Below, in pieces: positions 1 to 8,203 of a stretch of DNA of 12,793 nt. Under the pieces are notes generated by a model. The model saw nothing but the letters and a program-made list of their open reading frames with translations. It was not told the origin of the DNA and ran no database searches. Location of the stretch: assembly GCA_025964405.1 (NCBI GenBank), contig JAOPYW010000200.1:1-12793 (forward strand), given 5' to 3'. This DNA comes from Thermoleophilia bacterium. GTDB taxonomy: Bacteria > Actinomycetota > Thermoleophilia > Gaiellales > SKUG01. How positions within the stretch are numbered: the first letter of the stretch is position 1; each line of letters starts with the position of its first letter. Made by a program: the position numbers and the translations under genes.

Positions 1-200
1 ACGTGGGCGCCCTCCCCACCGACGAGATCCAGGTGCTGACCGTGACCTTCCGCAACCTCGGCGCGCGCACCGAGGTGCAGTTCCACCAGGCGGGGCCGAT
101 GGCGCCCGGCATGGCCGAGGGGCTGCAGCAGGGTTACACGTCGTTCATGGTGCGACTCGGCGAACTCCTCGCCGGACACCATGGCGGGCTCGAGGCCTGA
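1..200 (+). CDS. SRPBCC / AHSA1-like domain protein, C-terminal part (5' end outside window)
   Basis: Only about the last 66 codons lie in the window, and the reading frame is open to the left edge. The segment reads as an edge strand (VLTVTFRNLG), a second strand (TEVQFHQAG), then a long C-terminal helix with an aromatic and a leucine run (QQGYTSFMVRLGELLAG). This is the usual ending of AHSA1-type SRPBCC proteins, where the helix closes a hydrophobic cavity made by a curved sheet. Members bind hydrophobic ligands or act as Hsp90-cochaperone-like or stress proteins, and the ligand cannot be told from this fragment. The stop codon is 1 base from the stop of the convergent repeat-protein gene, leaving no room for a separate terminator. 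The family call is fairly good; the specific role is unknown. Confidence 0.65.
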   Translation, partial: VGALPTDEIQVLTVTFRNLGARTEVQFHQAGPMAPGMAEGLQQGYTSFMVRLGELLAGHHGGLEA

Positions 201-201
201 C

Positions 202-684
202 TCAGAAGTTCTGGATGTCGGCGATGAACTTGTCGAGCCAGGCGACGTCGGCCGGCATGAGCACGATGTAGCGACCACCGGCGTAGTCGACGCGGCCGCC
301 CTTTGGGAGCACTCGGTAGTTGCCGCCCGCGTAGTCGACCTTGCCGCCAGCCGGCACGACGCGGTAGGCCCCGCCCGCGTAGTCGACGGCGCCGCCGGCG
401 GGAATCACGCGGTACTTGCCACCGGCGTAGTCGACCCGGCCACCGGGCGGCACGACGCGGTAGTTGCCGCCGGCGTAGTCGACGCTCCCGCCCTTGGGCA
501 CGGGGCGGTAGTTGCCGCCGGCGTAGTCGACGTGATCTGCGGGGTAGACTCGCGCGACCCATTCATCGATCGGCTCGGAGACGCCGGCGACCAGCGACTG
601 CACGGGCGCGGCTGCGACGGGTGCCATCGCAGCTCCGGCTCGCGTGATGGACGGGACCTTCGAGGCGATCGGCGAAATCATCAT
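202..684 (-). CDS. 160-residue protein with six tandem 16-residue VDYAGG repeats, function unknown
   Basis: I do not recognise this as a named family. Residues 1-51 form an Ala/Pro/Val-rich leader with no clear signal peptide: no Lys/Arg start and no long hydrophobic core. Residues 52-147 are six head-to-tail units of exactly 16 residues, consensus VDYAGGxYRV[VIL]PxGGx. The sixth is degenerate at its end (YIVLMPADV). Residues 148-160 (AWLDKFIADIQNF) look like a capping helix. Val1, Asp2, Tyr3, Ala4, Gly5, Gly6 and Tyr8 are invariant in all copies. The Gly-Gly pairs alternating with short Tyr/Val strands suggest a beta-hairpin or beta-solenoid stack, which is inference. The start is the first of two adjacent ATGs; no Shine-Dalgarno motif is evident, and a stop 15 codons upstream limits extension. 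Codon use matches the neighbours, so the ORF looks like a real gene. Confidence 0.75.
   Translation of the reverse strand: MMISPIASKVPSITRAGAAMAPVAAAPVQSLVAGVSEPIDEWVARVYPADHVDYAGGNYRPVPKGGSVDYAGGNYRVVPPGGRVDYAGGKYRVIPAGGAVDYAGGAYRVVPAGGKVDYAGGNYRVLPKGGRVDYAGGRYIVLMPADVAWLDKFIADIQNF
244..531 (-). repeat. Six tandem 48-bp coding repeats (16 codons each)
   Basis: Each unit begins, on the coding strand, with the invariant 11-mer GTCGACTACGC. On the plus strand its complement GCGTAGTCGAC recurs exactly every 48 bases, starting at 281, 329, 377, 425, 473 and 521. Outside this core the copies differ mainly at third codon positions (GGC/GGT/GGG, CCC/CCG/CCA) and at the variable residues 7, 11, 13 and 16. 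The array is therefore old enough to have diverged while the protein consensus was kept. The period is a whole number of codons, so copy number can change without a frameshift. Confidence 0.9.
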
Positions 685-899
685 TCGCAGATGGTACCGA
701 CCACGAACTCCGCATGCGTCAGTCGATCAGCTCGCGCCGACGTAGCTCACCATCAGCAACGCCCAAGCGAAGCGAGCGCCATGTCTGAGCTCGCTCAAGC
801 ATGGCCGAGCGCAGCGCCGGACGCAGCGTGTCGCGCGCTGCGAAGCAGCGCTGGGCAGGCGACGCCTGCCCGATCCAGCGCGCAGCGCCGGATCAGCGA
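685..899. other. Intergenic spacer rich in inverted and direct repeats
   Basis: No coding frame here has convincing support. The spacer holds an inverted repeat AGCGAGC (771-777) / GCTCGCT (789-795), a 7-bp hairpin GCGCTGC (835-841) - GAA - GCAGCGC (845-851), and an 8-bp hairpin at 853-871. A 13-base direct repeat GCGCAGCGCCGGA occurs at 809-821 and 880-892 and brackets the hairpins. Such compact palindromes resemble intergenic repeat units (REP-like), but only one copy is visible in this window. The spacer also has to contain the promoter of the repeat-protein gene; no convincing -10 element was found. Confidence 0.5.
848..881 (-). terminator. Possible purD terminator hairpin (no T-tract)
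   Basis: A perfect 8-bp stem GGGCAGGC (853-860) - GAC - GCCTGCCC (864-871) lies about 30 bases past the purD stop. A second outer pairing, GCGCTGG (848-854) with CCAGCGC (875-881), could extend it with a bulge. No run of T follows on the minus strand, so classical Rho-independent termination is doubtful. GC-rich actinobacterial terminators often lack a good T-run, so the role is plausible only. Confidence 0.35.
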
Positions 900-2195
900 C
901 TAAGCAAAGATCCCAGCAGCCGCCGCGATGTCGCTGCGCGAGTGCTTGCCGTCGAAGGTGATGAGCGCGGCGGCTTCCTGCGCGAGCGCAGCGGCCTCCT
1001 CCACGGTGGCACCCGTGGCGGTGACGGTCAGCACGCGGCCACCGTTGGAGCCGACGCCCTTCGCCTTGCCCTTGCCGGTCGCCTCGACGTTGCCGAGGAA
1101 CACCTCGACGTCATCCATCTCGGCGGCGTCGGCGAGGCCGGCGATCGCCGCGGTGGCCTCGGTGCGCTCGAGCTTCGGGTAGCTCGCGTCGACGAGCGCG
1201 ACGACCGCGGAAGCGATCGTGGGCTCGGCGATGGTGACGCCCTCGAGGTTCTCGGTGGCGGTGCGGTGCAGCAGGTCGAGGAGGTCCTCGTCCATGGCGC
1301 GAACCATCGACTGCACTTCGATCTCACCGAAGCGGCAGTTGTACTCGAGCACCTTCGGGCCGGTCTTCGTGAACATCACGTCGGCGTAGAGCACCCCGAC
1401 GTAGTCCATGCCGCGCTCGCGGTAGTCGGCGAGGGCGGGCTTGATGCCGGCCTCGATCGCTTCCTCCACCTGCTGCTCGTAGAGCTCCTCGACGGGGAGC
1501 CATGCGCCCATGCCGTCGGTGTTGGGACCCTGGTCGTTGAGGTCACGGCGCTTCTCGGAGCGCACGACGTGCAGCGGCACGACGTTCGTGCCGTCGGTGA
1601 GCACGGTGATCGACGCCTCGATGCCCTGGAGGTACTCCTCGACGACGATGCGGCGACCGCTGACGCCGAACTGCGCGTCGACGAGCAGCGCGTGGAGCGC
1701 CTTCTCGGCCTGCACCTTCGTCATGCAGACGAAGACGCCGCGGCCACCGGTGCAGCCGTCGGCCTTGATCACGCACGGGCCTCGCCAGCGATTGATCGCG
1801 GCGAGTGCGGCCTGCACGTCGCTGAAGGCCTCCCAGCGCGCGGTCGGCACCTGCGCTCGATCCATCAGCTCCTTGGCGTAGACCTTGGAGCCCTCGATGC
1901 GCGCGCCGGCAGCCGACGGGCCGCAGCATGCGATGCCGTGCTTCTTGAGCCGGTTGGAGAGACCGTCGACGAGCGGGGCTTCCGGCCCCACGACGACGAG
2001 GTCGACCTCGAGCTTGGTCGCGAGCGCCGTGATGGCGTCGATGTCACGACCGGAGACCTTCGGGTGCAGCGTGGCGTGCTCGCCGATGCCGGGATTACCC
2101 GGAACGGCATGCAGCTCGGTCAGCATTGGAGACTGAGCCAGCTTCCAAGCGAGGGCGTGTTCACGAGCTCCTGATCCCACCACGAGTACCTTCAT
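900..2195 (-). CDS. purD: Phosphoribosylamine--glycine ligase (GAR synthetase), divergent motifs
   Basis: PurD joins phosphoribosylamine and glycine using ATP to give glycinamide ribonucleotide, the second step of purine synthesis, in the cytosol. At 431 residues it has the usual length. The N-terminal domain shows GSGAREHAL (7-15) and VVVGPEAPLV (67-76). The ATP-grasp region has KADGCTGGRGVFV (144-156), EASIT (193-197) and GPNTDGMGAW (223-232). The metal/ATP site is LEYNCRFGEIEVQ (283-295), and the C-terminal domain has NGGRVLTVTATG (384-395) and RSDIA (420-424). Several motifs deviate from the family: the common RFGDPETQ reads RFGEIEVQ, NTGGMGAY reads NTDGMGAW, and KADGLAAGKGV reads KADGCTGGRGV. 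I chose the ATG at 2195 because it gives the standard MKVLVVGSG start; the frame stays open upstream but that stretch has no family resemblance. No Shine-Dalgarno motif precedes it; see the leaderless promoter. It lies apart from purA at 5185-6522. Confidence 0.93.
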   Translation of the reverse strand: MKVLVVGSGAREHALAWKLAQSPMLTELHAVPGNPGIGEHATLHPKVSGRDIDAITALATKLEVDLVVVGPEAPLVDGLSNRLKKHGIACCGPSAAGARIEGSKVYAKELMDRAQVPTARWEAFSDVQAALAAINRWRGPCVIKADGCTGGRGVFVCMTKVQAEKALHALLVDAQFGVSGRRIVVEEYLQGIEASITVLTDGTNVVPLHVVRSEKRRDLNDQGPNTDGMGAWLPVEELYEQQVEEAIEAGIKPALADYRERGMDYVGVLYADVMFTKTGPKVLEYNCRFGEIEVQSMVRAMDEDLLDLLHRTATENLEGVTIAEPTIASAVVALVDASYPKLERTEATAAIAGLADAAEMDDVEVFLGNVEATGKGKAKGVGSNGGRVLTVTATGATVEEAAALAQEAAALITFDGKHSRSDIAAAAGIFA

Positions 2196-2202
2196 GCCAT
2201 GG

Positions 2203-2208
2203 AATCTA
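2203..2208 (-). promoter_or_regulatory. Candidate -10 box TAGATT for leaderless purD mRNA
   Basis: On the minus strand TAGATT matches the actinobacterial TANNNT -10 pattern. It ends 7 bases before the purD ATG, placing transcription initiation at or within a base or two of the start codon. The absence of any Shine-Dalgarno motif upstream of purD fits a leaderless transcript, which is common in actinobacteria. No good -35 hexamer is seen at the expected distance. Confidence 0.45.
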
Positions 2209-2211
2209 GCA

Positions 2212-2223
2212 GGTCGTACGACC
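2212..2223. promoter_or_regulatory. Perfect 12-bp palindrome GGTCGTACGACC, possible operator
   Basis: The sequence equals its own reverse complement over 12 bases. It lies 3 bases upstream of the candidate purD -10 box, inside the spacer between -10 and -35, in the divergent region shared with the plus-strand pair at 2380-5169. Dimeric repressors often bind such sites. The identity of any regulator is unknown, and a 12-bp palindrome in GC-rich DNA could be chance. Confidence 0.35.
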
Positions 2224-2379
2224 ATCGTGCTGCACTTTCGCTGCTGCCTGTCCGCATTTCGGACACATCTGGCCTCCCCGGATGAACCCGGTGCAACGTT
2301 TCCAGCGTCGAACACGATACGCGGGAGAGGACCTGCGTGCCCCATGCCGCAGGTCGAGGGGAAGTTCCGGGGGGAACAG

Positions 2380-2910
2380 ATGTACGAATCACCGAGCCAC
2401 CGCGACCTGTCGATGCGCGACCTGCAGCCGCAGCCGGGCGACCAGCTCTGCTACGTCTGGGCCGGACCGAACCTGCGTCCCAGCATGCCGCCGACCGCTC
2501 CGCCCACGCCCGACACGCTGCCCAACGGCGAGCCGGCACCCGACTCGCCGGCCCAGGTGCCCAGCACCAAGCCGCAGTGGCACAACCCGGGCTTCAACCC
2601 GAACGCCGCGCGCCCGGCCAAGCCCACCTTCGACCAGGTCGCGCGACTCGTCGAACTCCTCAAGTCAGACACCACGCTGCCTGATTCGTTCAAGCTCGCC
2701 ATCCTGCGTCACGCCCTCGGGCAGCTGTCGACGTCGAGCGTGCTCACGCCGCGCGCCGGGCTGCACGACGTTGCGTACGCCAACGCGCAGATCAAGGGCA
2801 GCAGCATCGTCGACAGCGCCCGTTCGGCCATCGGCGGCGGCCCCGCCCTCGAGGCGGCACCCGCTCCACCGGCACCCGGCATCGACTCCTCTGAGGCGAC
2901 CGAGGCCTGA
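2380..2910 (+). CDS. Proline-rich 176-residue protein of unknown function, upstream partner of the phosphotransferase
   Basis: I do not recognise this protein. Residues 1-32 form a short start region (with YVWAGPNLRP near its end). Residues 33-83 are Pro-rich and probably disordered. Residues 84-120 read as helical (FDQVARLVELLK, then SFKLAILRHALGQL) and form the only segment likely to fold. The tail 150-176 is Ala/Pro/Gly-rich and acidic. There is no signal peptide or membrane segment, and only one Cys. I chose the ATG at 2380 because GGGGGGA at 2369-2375 stands at ribosome-binding distance; an in-frame ATG at 2344 would add 12 residues but lacks such a site. The next gene starts 15 bases after the stop, so the two are probably co-transcribed. 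A small adaptor or regulator of the downstream enzyme is one possibility, resting on position alone. Confidence 0.65.
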   Translation: MYESPSHRDLSMRDLQPQPGDQLCYVWAGPNLRPSMPPTAPPTPDTLPNGEPAPDSPAQVPSTKPQWHNPGFNPNAARPAKPTFDQVARLVELLKSDTTLPDSFKLAILRHALGQLSTSSVLTPRAGLHDVAYANAQIKGSSIVDSARSAIGGGPALEAAPAPPAPGIDSSEATEA

Positions 2911-2925
2911 TCGGGGCGACGGCAG

Positions 2926-5169
2926 ATGACGGACGCCACCATCTGGCATCCACCTCCCGAGGGCACGGCCGGAATCCCGGTTCGTGCCCTCGTCGGTGGC
3001 AAGGCCGAAGGCCTCGTGCTCGCGGCGCAGCACGACCTTCCGGTGCCACCCTGGGTCGCCGTGCCGATCGACGCGTGGCGCGCCGCCGCTGGGGCCACAC
3101 CCGGCCTCGACCCCCGCGCCCTTCGTGCGCACGTGTGCGCCGCAGCGTGGTGGCCTGCCCTCCTCACCTGGTGGCGTGACGAACTCGACGGCGCGCCGCT
3201 CGCCGTGCGCAGCTCCGCCCACGGCGAGGATGGAGCCACCACCGGCGCGAGCTTCGCGGGCATCTTCACCAGCGTGCTGCACGTGACGAGTGACGACGCG
3301 CTCGCCGACGCGATCGTCGCGTGTTGGCGCTCCGCAACCGCCCCGCCAGCGCGCAACTACGTCGCGGCACGCAACCTTCCCGACGACGCGTGTGCCATGG
3401 CAGTGATCGTGCAGCGCATGGTGGCGGCACGCCTCGCGGGGGTCGCCTTCAGCCGCGACCCGGCGACCGGTCGCGACGTCGTCGTGTTGTCAGTGACATC
3501 GGGCACCGCCGAACGCCTGGTCGACGGCGCCGAGGCCGGGCTGACGGTCACCGCCGATCGAACCACCGGGGAGCTGACGTCGGCCGAAGACGTCAGCGCC
3601 CGTGCATGGCGTTCGGTGCTGCGCGAGGCGGTGGAACATGCGCTCGCCGCGGAACATGCGTTCGGTGGTGCGGCCGCCGACGTCGAATGGGCGGCCGACG
3701 ACGCGCGGACGTGGGTCGTTCAAGTGCGCGTGGCGCGCGTGCCGGCCAACCCGGGCGCCACGATCGACACGACCGACACCGAGGAGCAGTTCGCGGGGCG
3801 CGCCCGGGCACTGACCGCGTCGACGGCCGTGCGCTTCGGGGTCGCCGCCACGACGGAACTCATGCGCCTCGGCGCGGGCCTCGACGAGCTCCCGGCGATC
3901 TCGAGCGACGCTGCGCCCATCACCGTGCAGCAGCAGCGGATCGGCATCGACCTCGCACGGTGGTATGCGCTGGCCGAGCGACATGCGCCCACCGCGCCCG
4001 ACCTGCACTGGCTGCGTCGGGCGTGGGGCGTCGCGGGCGGTTCCGTCTGGAGCGACGACGGACCACCACTCCCCACCGAAACGCCGCTCGTCGTGGTCGC
4101 CGCGGCGGCTGCGGCCCATGCGCCGCTGGGCGCGCGGAGCGCCGCGACTTCCGACGCGGGTGCTGATACGGAGCACGGCATCGGCGTGCGCATCACGCAG
4201 CTCCTGGCCGACGCCGACGACCTCGCGCGGCAGGGCGCCGCCCTCGACATCGTGCGGCCGTGGCTCCACGCGCGCGCCGATGCCATGGGCCGGCCGAGCG
4301 ATCCGGTCGCAGGTGCCGATCCCGTGCTGCACGACCTGCGGGCGCTGGCCGGCGCCCCGCTCGACGACGCGGCGATCGCCGGGTTCATCGAGCGGCACGG
4401 CGACCTGACCGAGGATGGCCTCCACCTGGAGCTGCCGCGATTGCGCGAACACCCCGATCGGGTCGCCGCACTCGTGCGTCTAAGTGGGTCGGGCCTGCAC
4501 GTACCGCCGGCCGACCCGGTCACCGATCCACCGATCGGCGACGACCTCGACGACCTCGACGACCAGCTCGCACGGATGTGGGGGCGGCGTGAGGAGCTGC
4601 GCAGGGCACGCGCCGGCTGCTTCGCACGCCTTCGGGTGCTCGCGCTCGAGGCGGGAGCGCTCCTGCATGCAGGCGGCACCCTCGACAGGATCGACGACGT
4701 GTTCGACCTCGCGCTGCCGGAGCTGCGCGACCTGCTCGACGGCACCCTCGCGCCGCAGCTCGCGCGGCGCATCGCCGCGCGGCGCCAACGCGACGCGACC
4801 CGACCCGCGTCGAACGTCGTCGTGCTGGCGCCGTCGGCCACGCCCGGTCCGGCCGACCTCTACGGGCTGCCGTGCGTCGCGGGCCGTGCGTCGGGCCGCG
4901 CGGTCGTGGCGACCATTCCTGATGCGGCATCGGCCGCACACGGCGGCGTGCTCGTGTGCGAGCGGCTGACACCCGATTCCGCGTCGTGGCTCGGCGCGCA
5001 CGTGGCCGTCGTCGTGGAGCGCTCCAGCCCGCTCGCCCACGCGGTCATCATCGCGCGCGAGCTGGGCGTGCCCACGGTCGTGCAGGTCGAACACGCGACG
5101 GGGCGCGTGCGCCCGGGCGACGACCTGCAGGTGGACGGCGGAGCGGGCACCATCGTCATCACGCGATGA
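2926..5169 (+). CDS. PEP synthase / rifampicin phosphotransferase-like dikinase-type enzyme, acceptor unknown
   Basis: Enzymes of this group split ATP, pass the beta-phosphate to a histidine on a swivelling domain, then to pyruvate or another acceptor. The N-terminal ATP-grasp domain (about 20-275) shows GGKAEGL (24-30), AVRSSAHGEDG (93-103), SFAGIF (109-114), VAFSRDPATG (173-182), DVEW (252-255) and VVQVRV (264-269). The expected Lys26, Arg95, Glu254, Gln266 and Arg268 are present. The C-terminal His domain (about 640-747) has SPLAHAVIIARELGVPTVV (701-719), with His705 as the probable phosphohistidine. The central part holds RHGDLTEDGLHLELPRLREHP (490-510 region) and a long helical segment (551-585) ending in DRIDDVFDLALPEL, both like rifampicin phosphotransferase. 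It lacks the C-terminal PEP/pyruvate-binding barrel of PPDK and PpsA, and at 747 residues is shorter than the roughly 860 of rifampicin phosphotransferases. An Ala-rich stretch (390-416) looks like a linker. Rifamycin inactivation is possible but not shown. Confidence 0.8.
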   Translation: MTDATIWHPPPEGTAGIPVRALVGGKAEGLVLAAQHDLPVPPWVAVPIDAWRAAAGATPGLDPRALRAHVCAAAWWPALLTWWRDELDGAPLAVRSSAHGEDGATTGASFAGIFTSVLHVTSDDALADAIVACWRSATAPPARNYVAARNLPDDACAMAVIVQRMVAARLAGVAFSRDPATGRDVVVLSVTSGTAERLVDGAEAGLTVTADRTTGELTSAEDVSARAWRSVLREAVEHALAAEHAFGGAAADVEWAADDARTWVVQVRVARVPANPGATIDTTDTEEQFAGRARALTASTAVRFGVAATTELMRLGAGLDELPAISSDAAPITVQQQRIGIDLARWYALAERHAPTAPDLHWLRRAWGVAGGSVWSDDGPPLPTETPLVVVAAAAAAHAPLGARSAATSDAGADTEHGIGVRITQLLADADDLARQGAALDIVRPWLHARADAMGRPSDPVAGADPVLHDLRALAGAPLDDAAIAGFIERHGDLTEDGLHLELPRLREHPDRVAALVRLSGSGLHVPPADPVTDPPIGDDLDDLDDQLARMWGRREELRRARAGCFARLRVLALEAGALLHAGGTLDRIDDVFDLALPELRDLLDGTLAPQLARRIAARRQRDATRPASNVVVLAPSATPGPADLYGLPCVAGRASGRAVVATIPDAASAAHGGVLVCERLTPDSASWLGAHVAVVVERSSPLAHAVIIARELGVPTVVQVEHATGRVRPGDDLQVDGGAGTIVITR

Positions 5170-5184
5170 CGACCAGTCGATCGG

Positions 5185-6521
<1,337 letters not shown>

Positions 6522-6522
<1 letters not shown>

Positions 6523-8201
6523 CAGGTCACATCTCCATATGCATCAGGTGGCGGCGCAGGCAGACCGAAGTCGTCTCCGCCGAAGGCCGGCGCGGGGGTG
6601 CCGCCGCCGAAGGTTCCCTCGTCGGCCGGGGCCGTCGCGGTCGTTGCTGCGAACTGCTCGGTGGCAGGGGCCGATGATGAGCCTCCTGCCGCCGCGGCGA
6701 TCGCTCCCCCACCCGAACCCGAACCGGCCGACTTGCCCGGTCGGTTGTCGCGCGCCTCGGCGACGGCGTCGAGGGTGAGGTTGACGAACTTGGTGTAGCG
6801 GCCGAGCCAGCCGAGGATCGAGCTGCCGGGCTGGCCGTTGCGGTGCTTGCTCACGATCAGCTCGGCCTTGCCCTGCCACTCGGGTGGGGTCTCGTCCTTC
6901 GTGTAGTACTCGGGGCGGTAGAGGAACACGACCATGTCAGCGTCCTGCTCGATCGAGCCCGACTCGCGCAGGTCGCTCAGGAGCGGGCGCTTGTCGGGGC
7001 GCGACTCGACCGCGCGGCTCAACTGCGAGAGCGCGATGATCGGCACCGACAGCTCGAGCGCGAGGCTCTTGAGCTGGCGGGAGATGTAGGAGACCTCCTG
7101 CGTGCGGTTGGCCGCGTCGCCCTTGCGACCGCCCTCCATCAGCTGCAGGTAGTCGATGATGATGAGCTGCAGTCCGCCCTTGTCCTTGAGCTGCTGCGCA
7201 AGCCGGCGGCAGTGCGCGCGGAGGGTCATCGGAGTGAGCTCACGCGTGTCGGCGATGAGCAGGCGGTCGGGCTTCATGAGCTTGCCGACGGCCTCGACGA
7301 GGTGCGGCCAATCCTGCTCCTGCGGCACGCCGACGCGGATGCGGTGCTGGTCGACCTTCGCCACCGAGCACATCATGCGGGTCATGAGGTCGGCGGGCTC
7401 CATCTCGAGCGAGAACATGGCGACGCCACCCTCGCCGTCGATGATCACGTTCTCGGCGATGTTCATCGCCCACGAGGTCTTGCCCATGCCCGGGCGGCCC
7501 GCGACGATGACGAGGTTGCCGGGCTGCAGGCCGCCGGTGCGCTGGTCGAAGTCGTGGAAGCCGGTGATCAGGCCACTCGCGGAGACGCCGGTCTCGGCAC
7601 GCTCGGTGAGTTCGTCGTAGATCGGGCCGAGCAGCGTCGACGCGTCGATGAAGTCGCCGGCCGTGCGCTTCTGCGTGAGGTCGCCCACGAGGGCCCCTGC
7701 GAGGTCGACGAGCTTCTCGGATTCCTCCGGGTGCTCGTAGCCGAGGCGGGCGATCTCGTGCCCGGTCTCGACGAGCGCGCGCAGCGTCGCCTGTGAGATG
7801 ACCTCCTCGGCATAGGCACGTGCGTTGGCGACCGCCGGCACGCGCTCGGCCAGGCTCATCACCGCGGCTGCGCCACCAACCTCCGAGAGCACGTTCTGGT
7901 GCTTGAGCTCGTTGATGACGGTGAGCTCGTCGACCGCATCACGGGCGGCGAGCTCGAGGATGACGCGATAGATCGTTCGATGGCTCGAACGATAGAAGTC
8001 GCTCTCCTTGAGACGCAGGTCGTTGGCGACGTCGACGGCGCGCATGCTGAGCAGCATGGCACCGAGGATCGCCTCCTCGGCCTCGAGGTTCTGGGGCGGC
8101 AGGTGCGACGGCATGTCGGCACCGCTGCGCGAGGCTCCGTCGAAACGGGAACGACTCGAGTCGAACCCGGATGCTCCTCCGGAGGACGCGTCCTCCGCCA
8201 C
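6522..8201 (-). CDS. dnaB: Replicative DNA helicase DnaB
   Basis: DnaB is the hexameric 5'-3' helicase that opens the replication fork. It has an N-terminal collar domain (about 33-180, starting PPQNLEAEEAILGAML), a linker helix, and a RecA-like motor with Walker A GRPGMGKTS (235-243), Walker B LIIIDYLQL (346-354), ALSQLSRAVESR (390-401) and the arginine-finger loop SKHRNGQPG (451-459). No intein interrupts the motor motifs. The start is uncertain. GTG at 8201 lies 2 bases after the rplI stop with GAGG upstream and adds a Ser/Gly-rich leader of 29 residues. ATG at 8114 gives the more usual MPSHLPPQNLEAEE start but has no good ribosome site. Residues 485-559 form a Gly/Ala/Ser/Pro-rich tail ending in acidic DAYGDVT, beyond the normal end of DnaB. 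Confidence 0.96.
8175..8196. promoter_or_regulatory. Overlapping palindromes at the dnaB start
   Basis: Two perfect palindromes share a GGAGGA block: TCCTCCGGAGGA (8175-8186) and GGAGGACGCGTCCTCC (8181-8196). In the minus-strand mRNA they begin 5 bases after the GTG start codon begins. One CCUCC can pair with the GGAGG before it or, less easily because no loop remains, with the GGAGG after it. CCUCC also resembles an anti-Shine-Dalgarno sequence. A hairpin of GGAGGA/UCCUCC here could slow initiation of dnaB. This is coding sequence, so the pattern may reflect codon choice only. Confidence 0.35.
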
Positions 8202-8203
8202 CG

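Noticed and set aside
244..531. Regular 48-base repeats that might suggest a CRISPR array
   Set aside because: The units are directly adjacent, in frame, and encode a clear 16-residue protein consensus. There are no unique spacers between identical repeats.
801..2174. 457-codon open frame on the plus strand across purD
   Set aside because: It is the antisense of purD. GC-rich codon bias removes stops on the opposite strand, and the translation is low-complexity with no family resemblance.
2196..2345. N-terminal extension of PurD by 50 residues
   Set aside because: The frame is open but the extension has no resemblance to the family, and MKVLVVGSG at 2195 is the standard start.
4540..4564. 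Short tandem repeat GACGACCTC, nearly three copies
   Set aside because: It encodes an acidic Asp-Asp-Leu stretch within the phosphotransferase. It is too short and too ordinary in GC-rich DNA to call a functional repeat.
3720..4841. Long minus-strand frame of 373 codons inside the phosphotransferase gene
   Set aside because: It is Ser/Arg-rich antisense without motifs, while the plus strand carries full ATP-grasp and His-domain motifs.
5170..5184. Bidirectional terminator between the phosphotransferase and purA genes
   Set aside because: The gap is 15 bases and only a 4-bp GACC/GGTC pairing can be found nearby, with no T-run.
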